This document shows, one piece after another, positions 11,939-23,801 of a stretch of DNA of 64,000 nt. How positions within the stretch are numbered: position 1 is the stretch's first letter; the number at the start of each line of letters is the position of its first letter. The translations under genes and the position numbers were made by a program. Source of the DNA: Ochotona curzoniae (Eukaryota > Chordata > Mammalia > Lagomorpha > Ochotonidae); NCBI RefSeq assembly GCF_017591425.1, contig NW_024465885.1:43953001-44017000 (forward strand). Direction: 5' to 3'. Under the pieces are notes generated by a model that worked only from the letters and a program-made list of their open reading frames with translations, was not told where the DNA came from and did not search any database.

Positions 11939-11975
11939 TTTTTTTTTTTTCTTAAGATTTATTTATTTTAGGCCT
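11939..11975 (-). mobile_element. CSINE 3' stub
   Basis: T run then AAGATTTATTTATTTTA: only the tail of a minus-strand SINE, cut off at the start of the 58-bp array. Confidence 0.6.
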
Positions 11976-14860
11976 TACTTCAACCCCTTGGCAGAGAGAG
12001 GGGTAGTGTCCTAGGCCAGCACGTGTGCCAGAGGATTAGGTCTGGGGTCTCTGCTGGGTGGGCAGGGCTTCAGGCCAACAGGCCACCCTGTCAGAAGACT
12101 AGGCTGGGAAACCCATGTGCTCACAGGCACAGGAGCTGTGAATTGCTCAGGGTAGGCAGTCTAGGATGTGTGGGAGGGCGGACCACTGAGGGAGTACCTT
12201 ACAGGTAAGAAATAACTTCTGGGAGACTTCCACCTACCAGGCACTGTACTTGCAGGTAAATGAGGGGGCTGAAGCTGAGCGGTTTGGAGGAGGGAAACCA
12301 GAGGACCTTTTTGGGTCACACTGATGCACCTGCCCACATGGGAGACCTGAACTGGGCTAGTTAACATCAACCACTGCCTGTTAACATCACCCACTGGCAC
12401 ACACTGAAGTTAGGGCTGGGGGCCTTTCTGGCAGAGTTAGATCACAGTACCTGCCAGTGAGTGTCAGAGTAAGGGATGAGTGATACTAGGCTGGGGCACG
12501 ACACATTACAGCATGTGAGAGAACCAGGTCTGAGGGCAGGCTCCATAGGGGATTTGTGGGCTCATCCCTTTGGGGATAGCCATACCAGCTGGTTTGCTCA
12601 AGAGCTGAGGGGAGTAATGGGTTGAGATAGGCATGACCATGGAATCCCCAACACTCAGGGGTATCAGGGTGGGAAACAGATCAGGCTGGCCTAGGTTGCA
12701 GCACTTGTATAAGAATAAGATGCAGAGCAGACCAACCTGCAACATTCACCAGTATGCACAAAGGCCAAGATGGAGGGGGCAGACTATGTCAGGTAAGGAT
12801 CTAGCACCCACTGACACACATAAGGTCTGTATCTTGGAGTGGTGAAACTTCAGGAACTCCCTTGGTGGGCTGTAGCTCCTGTTAGTGAGCATGTGATTCA
12901 GGTGTGGGTGTTGATCAGGCCAGGCAAGGCTGCTCCACTTGCCGACAAGTGTGTGGGTTGGTTACGGACTGGGCAGGATCAGGCCAAATTGTAGCACACT
13001 GGCATGTGCAGGAGACGGGATGGGGTGTGGGCCATGTTGGGTTAGGCTATGCTATCACACCTACTGGCTTGCATAAAAGCCAGGGATGGAGGCAGGCTGG
13101 GCAGGGCTAGGCTACAGCAACCACCAATGAGAGTTGGGACAGGAGGTGGCCAAACCAGGCCAGAATGTAGCATCCAATGGCAAAGACCAAGACAGGAGCT
13201 GGGCTATCCTGGGCTGGGTCGGAGCAACCACTGGCATGCACAATATCTGTGGCTGGGAGCAGACCTGGTCAGGGGGAAAAGCAGTCACTTCAGCTTGGCT
13301 GCAGTTCTCTGGGGAGCACAAGAGACAAAAAGGAGGTGGCTGAACTAGATGGGACGTGACTACAGAATGCCTCGGCACAGATGTGGACTGGGTCTGGAGC
13401 TAGGCCCCAGCATCCACTGTTGCTCACAAGAACTAGAGCAGGTGTAGGATGGACTGGGCTAGGTCTCGGCACCTGCTGAACCATGCAAGAGCTGTGGGAT
13501 GGACCAGGCATGGCCCAATAGAGTACCCAATAGTAAGAGCCAGAACGGGTGTGCACTGGTCAGACAAGGTCATGGTGTTTGCCATAACAGGAAGTGGGCC
13601 AAATCAGGCTAGGCCATGAACCCACTAGTATGTGTGAGATGTGCCACTGGGAAGTGACCTTATAGGGGAACTTGGACAACTCCTCTGTCAGAATGCAGTT
13701 CCTACAAGTGCAAGAACTGAGGCTAGAAGCAGTCCTGACCAGGTCAGGTTACAGTACTCGCTGACATATGTGTGGGTCAGGTCTAGGGTCAGGCCAGGCT
13801 GGGCCAGTTCGTAACACCCACTGGCAAATGTGAGAACCAAATTAGGGTGCAAGACAGGCCAGGTTGGGCCACAACACCAGACAGTTCACATTAGAGCCAG
13901 AACTGGGGCCAGGACTGGGCTAGGCTGCAGCACACACCAACATGAATGTATGAACTGAAAATGGGGGCAGACCAGGCCGGACCAGGCTACAGTACCCACT
14001 GGGAAATGCATAGGTGGGGTGGGCCATGCCAGACTGGGCTGCAGCACTTGCCAGTACACTTGATACCGGGGGTGGGGTGTGAGTCCTGCTGGGCCACTGC
14101 TCCCACTGCTGAGTATGAGAACTGGGTCTGGGGCAGACCAGGCCAGGCAGGGCTACAACACCCATTGACCTACCTGTCAGCTGGGTTAGAGGGAGAGTCT
14201 GGCTGTGCTAAGCAACCATATCCACTGGTGGATGTGTGAGCCAGAGCATGTGCAGGATGGTTGTTCAGCTGGCAAGTGCTGAGAATGAGGCCAAATTTTT
14301 TTTAGCCAGATTGAAGAACCACCTGGGAAGCACAAGATATGGTGCTGTAAGGAAGCTGTGGGCACATCTCTGATGGGCTGCAGCTTACACCAGTGCGCAC
14401 CTGGGGGTGTACCCGGCTGGACAGGGTGTGGCACTCACCAGCATAAGTCTGAGTTAGAAAGAGGAGGTGGTTAGGCTGAGCTAGGCTGCAACACCCGTTC
14501 GTGTATACAAAAGCCAAATGGAATGTGGAACAGACTAGACCAGTGTACCGCACACACCATCACGCAAAGAAACCAGGGCTGGGGACAGGCCTGGTAGGGG
14601 CTATTGGGGGTCTCTCTGACTGGGTTGCAGTCCCCACTGGTATATGTGAGGACAAAGTGTGTGGTGGGAAGGGTTAGGCTAGGCACAACATCCATTGATT
14701 TGTGTGAGAGATGGGTCTGGAGATAGAAATGACCCAGCAACTGTAACCACCAGCATGTATGTAGGCAGATGTGGGTGACAGACAGAGCTGGACCCTGCAC
14801 TGGCTGGGACACACAGGAGTCAGGGCTGGGGTCACCTAAGATATCTGGACTTAGAACCAT
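11976..14860 (+). repeat. Divergent tandem array, unit about 58 bp
   Basis: The motif (A/C)CAGGCTxGGCTGCAGCAC, CCACTGGCATGTGTGAGA, ACCAGGxCTGGGGxCAG recurs throughout. Successive CCCACTGG-type sites near 13817, 13878, 13934, 13995, 14049, 14103 and 14161 give steps of 54-61 bp, implying roughly 45-50 degenerate units. Some units (about 12.2, 13.3, 13.65 and 14.3 kb) differ more. The left end abuts a SINE stub and the right end a SINE. It may be a satellite-like array or promoter monomers of a retroelement; no ORF fits. Confidence 0.65.
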
Positions 14861-15190
14861 GAGGCCTGGTACAGTGGCCCAGCTGCTAAAGTCCTTGCCT
14901 TAAATGCACCAGGATCCCATTGGGGCACCGGTTCTAATCCTGGCAGCCCCACTTCCCATCTAGCTCCCTACTTGTGTCCTGGGAAAGCAATCAAGGACAG
15001 CCCAAAGCCTTGGGACCCTGCACCCAAGTAGGAGACCCAGAAGAAGCTCTTGGCTCCTGGCTTCAGATTGGCTCAGCTCCAGCCGTAGCCTCTACTTGAG
15101 GAGTGAATCAATAGATAGAAGATCTTCCTCTCTGTCTTTTCTCCTCATCAGACTTTGCAATAAAAAAATAAATAAATCTTTAAAAAAAAA
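14861..15190 (+). mobile_element. CSINE, young subtype
   Basis: CGGTTCTAATCCTGGCAGCC, TTGGGACCCTGCACCC, GAGTGAATCAATAGATAGAA and tail AAAAATAAATAAATCTT. It sits at the right edge of the 58-bp array. Confidence 0.92.
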
Positions 15191-15479
15191 TCCAACCACA
15201 ACCACAGGGAGAATTTCAGGATCTCTGGTCTCAGTGTGGAGTTCATGAGTCAGAACTGGGCCTCCTTGGTTGCTGAGGCTAGCGCAGTGGATGGCATGCC
15301 TAGATGCGCATGAGGGACAACTGGTTCATTAAGGCCTTCAGAGTACCACGCAGGGCAGAACAAACTGGACAGCTCTCCCAGTCAAGCATCGACAGCAAGC
15401 ATCTGGGCAAATGGAGACTCCGAGGTGGACTGTGTCAGCCAATGGACCTTGGGAGGATTTCCTCATCCTTGGAGCAACA
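15191..15479. other. No recognised feature
   Basis: Possibly the 5' part of the old LINE-like repeat that follows; not demonstrable by eye. Confidence 0.3.
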
Positions 15480-15775
15480 AGATCAACAGCATTCCAGAAC
15501 TATCAAAAACATTTGAGCAGAGCCCTCAGAGCATGTTCCACATTGGGGACCCTAGAATGATATCGGGCAGCCATCCCCCAACCCTGGGTACTGGATGCTG
15601 GGTGAGGCTTTTGCCCTTCTCTTCCCTCTTCCACTAGATACAAAAGGAAGAAAAAGAAAATTGGAAACAAGGGTTTCATCCACTTTCTCCTATTGCTCAA
15701 CCCTTCCCACCCTTACCAGTGGTCCACATAGGCTATCATCCTTCTCAACTAAACATCATCAAAAGTAAAATTGTT
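15480..15775 (+). mobile_element. Ancient LINE-like 3'-terminal repeat, copy B
   Basis: Reads CCAGAACTATCAAAAACATT, then ACCCTAGAATGATATCGGGC, CTTCTCTTCCCTCTTCC, CAACCCTTCCCACCCTTACC, AGTGGTCCACATAGGC, and an A-rich end. It is closely similar to the reverse complement of 49925-50195. It may extend further left toward 15.2 kb, but I cannot show that. Confidence 0.5.
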
Positions 15776-15787
15776 TCAATTTTTTAT

Positions 15788-16097
15788 TTAAAAAGATATT
15801 TATTTATTTTAAAAGTCAAAGACACAGGAAAGAAAGGAGGGCACAGAGCTCTCCCATATGGTGGTTCACACTCCAGATGACCACAGTGCCCAGGTTTGGG
15901 CCAGGCAGAAGCCAGGAGCCAAGAGCTTGAGCCAAGTCTCCAGGTGAGTTGGAGGGGCCAAGCCTTGGGTCTCCTCCGCTGTTTACTCAGGCACAACTGC
16001 AGGGAGCTGGATCACAAGTGGAGCAGCCAGGACTCAAACCAGTCATGAAGGATGCTGACATCACAGGCAGAAGCTTAACCCATAAGGCAACCCCATC
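15788..16097 (-). mobile_element. CSINE, full length, old subtype
   Basis: ATTTATTTATTTTAAAAGTC, GCCAGGAGCCAAGAGCTTGA, GCAGGGAGCTGGATCACAAG and CAGCCAGGACTCAAACCAGT in minus orientation. Confidence 0.87.
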
Positions 16098-16123
16098 TCT
16101 TCACCCTTAAATTGTTCATTTTC

Positions 16124-16124
16124 C

Positions 16125-16164
<40 letters not shown>

Positions 16165-16169
16165 TTCTG

Positions 16170-16200
<31 letters not shown>

Positions 16201-16222
16201 CTCTCTCTCTCTCTCTCTCTCT
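16124..16222 (+). repeat. Compound microsatellite (CT)n-(CA)n-(CT)n
   Basis: CT repeats to about 16171, then CA repeats to about 16197, then CT repeats to 16222. It is followed by GCCTTTCCAACAAACAA, a likely SINE tail remnant, so the CT tract may have grown from a SINE 3' end. Confidence 0.95.
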
Positions 16223-16259
16223 GCCTGTCCCTCTCTCCCACAGCTCTGCCTTTCCAACA

Positions 16260-18291
16260 AACAATATAGATCACACAATTAGCATCTTCAACTCACAGTA
16301 CGTGGCAGCCTCAGCTCAGGAAAGACACGACCGTGGATAGTGAAACAGCTCAGGGCAGACTCCCACAGTGACAGCAACCTGCTGCACTGGCTGCTCTCTG
16401 CTTACAATGGGGAAAATTAACCTTGACCATGGGAAGATCTGCCTGTCACCACCTTGCCCCTAGGGACCACTGATGCCCGCCTATGTCTAGGGCCCCACTT
16501 GGTGCCTGACTTGGCAGAAATTCAACTACAATTTTTTTTTTTACTTCCAATGGTGCAAAACCAAATCACATCCAGTAGAAACCCTCTCCTGGGGATTGGA
16601 TTGTGATGTTTCCCAGGCTGCCACCATCCCAGCGAAGGTCGGAGGTCCCAGTCAGCCAGGGGGTCGCCAAGGAGGACCACCAGGACCTTACAGCATCCCA
16701 GCTGCTGATCTGTGGTGTTTGGGAAGCAAGTGTCCACTGCTTTCAACTGGCTTGGACCACCGGGACAGGAAGCATGGTAAGTTGAAAAGCAACCGTATTC
16801 TTGCCAAGACACTCATTCTGGACCACAACCAGCCTGCAGCCAACAAATAGACTGCAACATGGACCAGGTCCCTGCCACCCACCCCAATCGACTCAGCATA
16901 ACCTGGGGCATTGCCAGTCAGTGAATATGGCCAGAGCCTTCTGAAGACTGGCCTGAGCCCAGGCTACTTGGCAGAGCTGGCTCAGGCTGCCCACGGCCCC
17001 AGCTGTGACTTGCTCTGACTCATGCCAGAAACAGGACGAGAGACAGGAAGCAGAAGTCTGAGAGTAGCAGCAAGCAATGGTGACCCAGAAAACACTCCAT
17101 CTGGCCACGGGCCTGAAGAAATCTGAGAATTCTGACTCATCAGCTTGACTCCTTCCCTCACCTACCCCACGCCCCACCCCACCCCAGCCACACAGAGCAA
17201 CAAAATCCAGTGAATGCACCCTTTTTGGACATCACCTATAAAGACGCCTGGGCCGTCCGTGGCTCTCAGGGCCCAACTTCTGTCACTCAGCATCATGTCC
17301 TTGGGGCTCACCCATGTGGCAGCACCACCTGCCGCTCAGCTGCCATAGCAGGAGCCTTCCCAAGATGCACATGGGCCGTGGGAGTGCCAGGTCTGTGTAC
17401 TTGTGAGTTGGGGGCCTTTACGTCGTCTCCACATTGAAGACTCAGGCGCTAACTCACCACTCTGGAATCACACACAGTCCCTTCCAAGAAGACACTCCCA
17501 TAATGCATGGGAGACCGAGTCCCTTCCAGGTGTTAGCTAAAATCATCAGACTCTGGTTAAAGAGTCAAATGAGTAGGATTTATCCTGCCCATTTGCATAA
17601 TGCAGAGGTTGCTGAATTTCATACACACATTGCATCGAAGCCCACCCGAGTCCACATGCAAACAGAAGCATTCTGCAAAGGCCTGCCACCACCCTACCTG
17701 TGGAACACAACCCTGAGCAGTTGCCTGGCGACCCTGATGGTGGCACTTGAACTTCAGAATGGACCTCAAATAGACCTCAACTGGACCTCCAGGGAAATCC
17801 CAGCTTCTACTCCCCAAGGAGAAACTGCTGACAGCCCCTGAACAATCCCATTGCAGCTTCCCCCAGCTTAGGTCCCAGCCTCCTCCCCAGCCCTGAGAAG
17901 CCCGCATGCTCTGGGTGTTCAAGCCTGCCATTGGTTCCCAAGTCTGGAAGGGCCTTGACCTCTGCATGCCTCATTTACCCAGAGCACGAGACGAGACCAC
18001 CAATTCCTGTTGGGTTCCCCAGAACTTTCCCAGCATCAGCACTGAACCCTTGCAGTGCTAGCAAACCTGGACAACTGGTCACCAAGCACCATGGTGCAGC
18101 TTGGCCACAATGTAGGTTAAAGGTCACAGTGGAGTGCAGCTACAGGAAGCGCCATGATGCAGGTCATGAGGTGGACCACAGGAAACACACTCTCGCTGTG
18201 TTGTGCTATGCAATTGATCCACCCAATGAGTACTAGAGTCCCCAGTTTTGGGATCAGTAAACCGTGCACCAAGTTAGTAAGAAACCAATTC
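16260..18291. other. No recognised feature (2.0 kb)
   Basis: Largely repeat-free. Holds a perfect octamer ATTTGCAT at 17591-17598. Open frames on both strands are short and unfamiliar. Confidence 0.4.
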
Positions 18292-18585
18292 TTGGGGCAT
18301 GCACTGTAGCCTGGTGCCAACATCCCTTATGGTCGCTGGTTTAAGACGTGGCTGCTCCACTTCCAGTCCAGGTCCCTGCTAATGCGCCAGGGAAAGCACT
18401 GAAGGATTGCCCAAGTAGCTGGGCCCCTGCAGGCACATGGAACTCCTGCTTTCAGCCTGCTACCGCCCTGGTTATTATAGCCATTTGGGGAGTGAACCAG
18501 CAGTTGGAAGATCTTTCTCTGTCTCTTTCCTCCTTTTCTGTAACTCGGTCTTGCAAATTAATAAAGAACAGTTCTTTCAAAATAA
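18292..18585 (+). mobile_element. CSINE, diverged
   Basis: GGCTGCTCCACTTCCAGTCC, GGGAGTGAACCAGCAGTTGG and tail AAATTAATAAAG; the head is degenerate. Confidence 0.8.
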
Positions 18586-18814
18586 AACCCTTGAAGGCTG
18601 CTGTATGTCTCTATGGATTGACCCACTCTGGGCACTTCAGAGAAACATGCAAATACCCCTGTTGAAGAAATACCCCTCTGTGAAGGACTTTACAATTGGT
18701 CCTTGTCACAGCACTGTGACATTCATGCATTCCATTGCATGGCTATCCCACATTTTGAACTAGCCTTCCTTGTTGTAACTGTTTTTAGATCTGAGTTGAA
18801 TTCAAATGTGCCCT

Positions 18815-19035
18815 GACTTCCCATGCACTTGTTCATTCTCCATGTGCTGGGGCTGGGCCAGGTCAACGCCAGGCACCCAGGACCACAATGCCGGTCTTCC
18901 ACGTGGTTGCCAGGGACTCGAGTGCTTATCACCTGCTGCTTCCCAGGGTGCACATTGACCACAAGTTGGATGAAAAATAAAGTAGCATCAGATACTCCTG
19001 TGGCTGTCCCAAGCCTGCACTTCGCCACTGTCCTG
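18815..19035 (-). mobile_element. CSINE, diverged
   Basis: CTGCTGCTTCCCAGGGTGCA and CCTGTGGCTGTCCCAAGC follow GGGGCTGGGCCAGGTC in minus-strand order. The start near 18815 is uncertain. Confidence 0.5.
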
Positions 19036-19499
19036 TTGTTGTCGTTCTAACCTCACAAATAAAAGGCTCATTTGTTCCCAACATGAAACGAGCAGAACTC
19101 AAAGCCATGGACGCCTGCGCTCTCAATGGACTATGAGTGGTCACAGTGCCTGGAGAGGGCACCACCCCTTTGCAAGTACGTGCTCAGGTCACCCCGAGCT
19201 TAAAAACACACGCAAGTTTCCGCTGGGCCTACCACTTCCTCCGCTCACCCCCCACGCATCAATACCACACTCGCCTCAGCTCCCTCACACCCACTCAGTG
19301 GCTAATGCCTTTGACCTGATTCTGCCAGTGGCTGCTCCATCAACAGTGCCCTCTGCAAGCCCCTGCTGTCCCTCAGCCTGCACACCTGGGCTCTGCAGCA
19401 TCTCCTCCACCTTGACCCCTGGACGGCCCTCATGACCACAACCCCTCCTGAAAATTCTGTGTCTCCCCAGCCCTATCCCATGTGTCCTCCTGGTATTCT
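19036..19499. other. No recognised feature
   Basis: C-rich sequence, no family recognised. Confidence 0.4.
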
Positions 19500-19808
19500 C
19501 ATTTTTTTTTCAGTCTCTTTGAATGGCAGAGAAAGACACAGAAAGAGATTTTCTATCCACTGGTTCATACCCATCACCCTCCACCCCTCAGATGCGGCCA
19601 GGTTAAAGCTAGGAGGCCACAGCTGAATCCAAATTCTCCCTTATGTAGCGAGGTCCCCGAGTACATGAGCCCGTGTACTGGCTTCCCAGGGTGCACATTA
19701 GCAGGAAGCCAGATGCGAAGCTGTGGAGCTGGGACTGGGGCTTGGGCACGCCAATACAAAATGCAGGCATCTCGAGTGGAGAGACTTCACCCCTGAGCCC
19801 AACATCCA
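19500..19808 (-). mobile_element. CSINE, diverged
   Basis: TGAATGGCAGAGAAAGACAC, TCTATCCACTGGTTCATACC and CACATTAGCAGGAAGCCAGA; 5' end near GAGCCCAACATCC. Confidence 0.78.
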
Positions 19809-20499
19809 CCCCCTGTGTTCCTGTCTGATCACAAGCCCTGGGAGGCAGGGGCTATGTTGCCATTTCACATCCTCTGCAGGGCAGGTGGGCTGTTGGCGGA
19901 AGTCTGTTGCCAGCACGAGATAGGATGCAGCTAGAACCCTGCAACCCAGCAAAGACTCCTTCCCTTTTGTGAAACGATCTAGAACCTTTCGTTCCTCCCT
20001 TCAGGACCTTAACACAGGCCGAGGAGATTCATCTCCCACGCTCTGACTTCCAGGCAGCCTGGGGAAGACCTAACCCATGAAACAGCATCTTGTCCCCGAG
20101 CTCCGAGGCCTCGGTGTGTATTTTTACACACAAGTGCAGGTCATCAGCAGGCTTCGAGGAACGGGCTCCTGAGGTTCCTTGCAGTGGGCGGCACTGACTG
20201 TCACTTTCACACCCGGCTAGGTAACCTTTGATACTGTGTGGTTATAGCATAATAACCACATATCGCTGAGTCTGAAGGACTTTAACCACTGGGAAAAGTG
20301 TCTTCTCACATAAACCGCATCACAGCAAATGTTATGTGCACCAGGTAATCAGTCACACCGAGTGGGTTGGGTACAAATCGCAAGCACAACTTGGCCTTGA
20401 GAGCGAGTTAGGCAAGAGACATCCCGTGGAGAAGCTAAATCTGCTCTCCTTACTCCGGTCCTGTCATTCTAATCCAACCTCAGCACTGCCTGAGCCATG
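19809..20499. other. No recognised feature
   Basis: No repeat or gene recognised. Confidence 0.4.
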
Positions 20500-20616
20500 A
20501 GGTCATTGCAGTGACCCAATGGGTGGAGGAGCTCTCCATATCTCTCCTTCTCCCTCTGTGACTCTGCCTCTCAAATAAATAAATAATAATAATAATAAAT
20601 ATATTTTAAAAAAAAC
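20500..20616 (+). mobile_element. CSINE 3'-end fragment
   Basis: GTCATTGCAGTGACCCAATG leads to CTCTGCCTCTCAAATAAATA and an AAT-repeat tail; the 5' two thirds are absent. Confidence 0.65.
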
Positions 20617-22011
20617 AAACAGAACAAAAGTTACAACAGAGGCCAGCCAGGAAGAGCATGAACAATCAACACACATACACACATAGAAATGCAAATAAAG
20701 AAAAATCCCTCACCAAGGAAAAACCTTCAACACAGAGAAAGCACACAATAAAGGAAAGTCCCTAAACAGAGTGAGGCCTTTGCTTTATACCCTCCAGAGG
20801 CATGTGGGTGGTGTCAACAGTGGAGGCCCTACTGAATATGCAAACAGGGTGGAGCTTGGGGCGGGGCTTGAGTTCTGTCCATTTCAATAGCCTTGGTAGG
20901 AAATATTGGAAGTGTCATGGCACCAGTGAGGCGGGAGCAGGAGTGCTTCCCGAGTTAACTTTATCACAATGACCTGAAGAACACCCAAGGGACAGACACA
21001 TCCTGCAGCCAACACTGACTCCACACTGTTCTATTCCCTGGAAGACTGGCCTCAGAGGGGCATAGAAAGTGCAGGAAATTTGCACAGCACCCAGAAAGGG
21101 GGTCATTCTATGGGCTGGCTCAGGCTGCTATGTGGATTGTTCAGGTGCAAATGTCAAGCTGTGGACCACCTGGAGCTGTCCATCAGTAACCCACATGTCA
21201 CATGGGGGGGGTGACTGGGGAGTTCTCCAACAGTGGTTCAGCTGGGGCAGGCAGACATCAGTCCCTCTCCTTAGCCACGTGACCTCCCCACATCATTGGC
21301 GCTTGCCAGAGGGCAGGCCCAGCAAGGGGTCTGGGCCAAGAAAGGTCAACCACATCGCAAGTCAGAAAGGGACCCCCTTCAAGGTCAGGATGCTGAAGGA
21401 GGCTCCAGCCCAGACCCCTCCAACCCCACCCCATCCCGCCCTGAGGGTCTGCCTGCCCCAAGCGACCCTCAGTCCAGGGCACCTCATGGGCTCCTACACA
21501 ACACCGTCGGGGTACAAGGATGGCCTTGCAGGCTAAAAACCCCACTTTCCTTTCTCCAGACCCCCATTGAGTGAGCCACAAACCTTTGGTCACCGGCTGA
21601 CACACAGAACCCTCTCCTGGGCCTTGCCCCTGTCAGTCCACCCCTTGGTGGTGAAGCAGCCTCAGCATGGTACAGTGAAGTCCTAGTGGGGTGCCCTGAC
21701 CCGTGACTCCGTGGGCTCCCTCTCTTCCAGGGAAGCTCAGGGCTCTTCAGGGCTCTGTCGTGCACATACCACCCACTTCTGGGGCTGCCCCTTTAGCCCA
21801 GAGGACCAGTCAGCAGTACTGTGGGCTGACAGGGGACTCTTCCCTTAACGTACTGTCCAAAGAATTAATAGGAGCAACCTGCTCCACTTCTAGCCCAGCC
21901 CACCTTTCCCAGGTAAGGGCTGGGCAGGAACACTGATACCAACCATGCTAGAGCCACACCCCTGTGTGCTGCCAGCTGGCACAGGCATAGCTTAGACACA
22001 GCAAGCATGTG
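20617..22011. other. No recognised feature (1.4 kb)
   Basis: Includes a GC box-like GGGGCGGGGCTT near 20858. Long overlapping open frames at 21.07-21.6 kb run on both strands of a GC-rich stretch and resemble nothing. Confidence 0.4.
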
Positions 22012-22346
22012 GGGCTGGCGCCCTGGTGTAATAGGTTAAGCCTTCACCTGCAGTGCCATCATCCCATATGGTGCTGGTTGTTTGAGTTCCGGCTATTTTA
22101 CTTCTGATCCAGCTCCCTGCTAGTGTACCTGGAAAAGCAGTAGAGAACGGTCCATGTCCCTGGGACCCTGCACCCATGTGAAAGACCCGAAAGAAACTAT
22201 AGGCTTCCAGCTTTGGGTTAGACCAGCTTTGGTGGTTGCAATCAGTTTGGGTGTGAACTGGCAGGTGGAAGATCCCTATCTCAGTCTCTCCCTCACTCTC
22301 TGTAAATTTGCCCATCAAATAAAAACAAATAAATCCCTTCAAAATG
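22012..22346 (+). mobile_element. CSINE, full length, old subtype
   Basis: GCTGGCGCCCTGGTGTAATA, CTTCTGATCCAGCTCCCTGC and tail CAAATAAAAACAAATAAATC. Confidence 0.88.
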
Positions 22347-22406
22347 TAACATAGAAAAGGCAATCATTTCCTCCATAATAAGAAATCCTGTTGAGATAGA
22401 TGTATT

Positions 22407-22736
22407 CAGGACCCTACGCAATGGCTCAGTGGCTAATTTCTCACCTTGAACCTGCCAGGATCCCGGGTGGGCACTGGTTCAAGTCCCAGTTGCTTTACTT
22501 CCCACCCAGCTCCCTGCTTACGGCCTGAGGAAGCAGCAGAGGATGACCCAAAGGTTTGGGCCCCTGAACCCATCTGGGAGCTCAAAAGAGGCTCCTGGCT
22601 TCTAGCTCCAGATCAATTCAGCTCTGGTCATTGCAGCCATTTGGGGAGTGAACCAGCAGCTGAACATCTTTGTCTCTCCTTTTCTCTGTAAAATCTGCCT
22701 TTCCAATAAAAAATAAATAAATCCTTAGAAAAATGT
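22407..22736 (+). mobile_element. CSINE, full length
   Basis: GGACCCTACGCAATGGCTCA, CCACCCAGCTCCCTGCTTAC, GAGTGAACCAGCAGCTGAAC and tail AATAAAAAATAAATAAATCC. Confidence 0.88.
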
Positions 22737-23403
22737 AACAAAGAATGTTTACAACAGTAACAGCAATGCAATAAAAGATGAACTGTTGGCAATTAATCTG
22801 GCAAGTAAGTGAAAACGTTTATGAAGGATGAGAAATCAGATGAGCCTGAGGCTTCAGGAATCACCAAGCTAGAGCAAGAGGCATAAACCCCGTGATTTCA
22901 GTCACGTAGGCCACAGCCCTAAGGTTGCATAATTTCAAACAACCCAGTCCTGCCAGCCAGCTGACGCTGTTCACTGTGGTTAGTCAAAGCTTTGCCTGCT
23001 CCTCGCAGCTTCCTGCCTGGAATGCAAAACACCATGTGAGCGGGAACCGATCAGCTCATTCTTAATTCAGCCATGCAACCATAGCCAGCCCGCTGCTGGA
23101 ACCCCTGTTCTTTCTCCCTGGGGCTGTACAAGTGCACCCCCACACACAGCCCTTTCACCACACTGATTGAGACAGCAAAGCACTTGCACAGAGGTAGCTG
23201 CCGTCATCTTGGCTCAAATCAGCTTCCTATTGTCGCAGTAAATCATGTACTTCAACTTGCTTCCACGGTTGACAACTTGGATAATAAACAACACTTTATT
23301 CTTACAAATTTAAAAAAAAAAAAAAGCTAAGATTATACTTCAGGAGGGGAAAAAAAAAAGAAGAAGAAGACCTGATTTTTTTTCCTTTTTGAAAGATAAA
23401 AGA
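22737..23403. other. No recognised feature
   Basis: AT-rich, with A-rich tracts at about 23310-23370; no gene recognised. Confidence 0.4.
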
Positions 23404-23738
23404 TTTGGTCCTCACGCAGCAGCTTAGTGGCTAAAGTCCTCCCCTTGCATGCATCGTGATCCCATATAGGCACGGGTTCATATCCCAGCTACTCTGCTTC
23501 CCATCCAGCTCCCTGCTTGTGGCCTGGGAAAGCAGTCAAGGACAGCCCAAAGCCTTGGGACCCTGCACCTGCGTGAGAGACCCGGAATAAGCTCCAGCCT
23601 CCTGGCTTCAGATCAGCTCAGCTCCAGCTCTTGTGGCCAGTTAGGGAGTGAACCAGCAGATGGAAGATCTTTCCATCTGCCTCTCCTTCTCTCTGTAAAT
23701 CTGACTTTGCAGTAAGAAGAATAAATCTTTTTTTAAAC
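23404..23738 (+). mobile_element. CSINE, full length
   Basis: GTCCTCACGCAGCAGCTTAG, CCCATCCAGCTCCCTGCTTG, TTGGGACCCTGCACCTGCGT and tail AGTAAGAAGAATAAATC. Confidence 0.9.
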
Positions 23739-23739
23739 A

Positions 23740-23801
23740 AAATGAGATTTATTTTATTTATTTGAAAGGCAGAGTGACAGAAAGAGGGAGACAGAGTTCT
23801 T
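23740..23801 (-). mobile_element. CSINE, 3' part (interrupted by L1)
   Basis: AGATTTATTTTATTTATTTG then AAAGGCAGAGTGACAG: the tail end of a minus-strand SINE whose other half resumes at 25091 after the L1. Confidence 0.9.
23787..23801. repeat. Left target-site duplication of the 23.8-kb L1
   Basis: GGAGACAGAGTTCTT, identical to 25091-25105; it belongs to the interrupted SINE. Confidence 0.9.

Noticed and set aside
16124..16222. CRISPR-like or functional tandem array
   Set aside because: It is a plain dinucleotide microsatellite in a mammalian genome.
17591..17598. Octamer ATTTGCAT as an enhancer
   Set aside because: An 8-bp motif is expected about once or twice in a window of this size; no supporting cluster of sites was seen.
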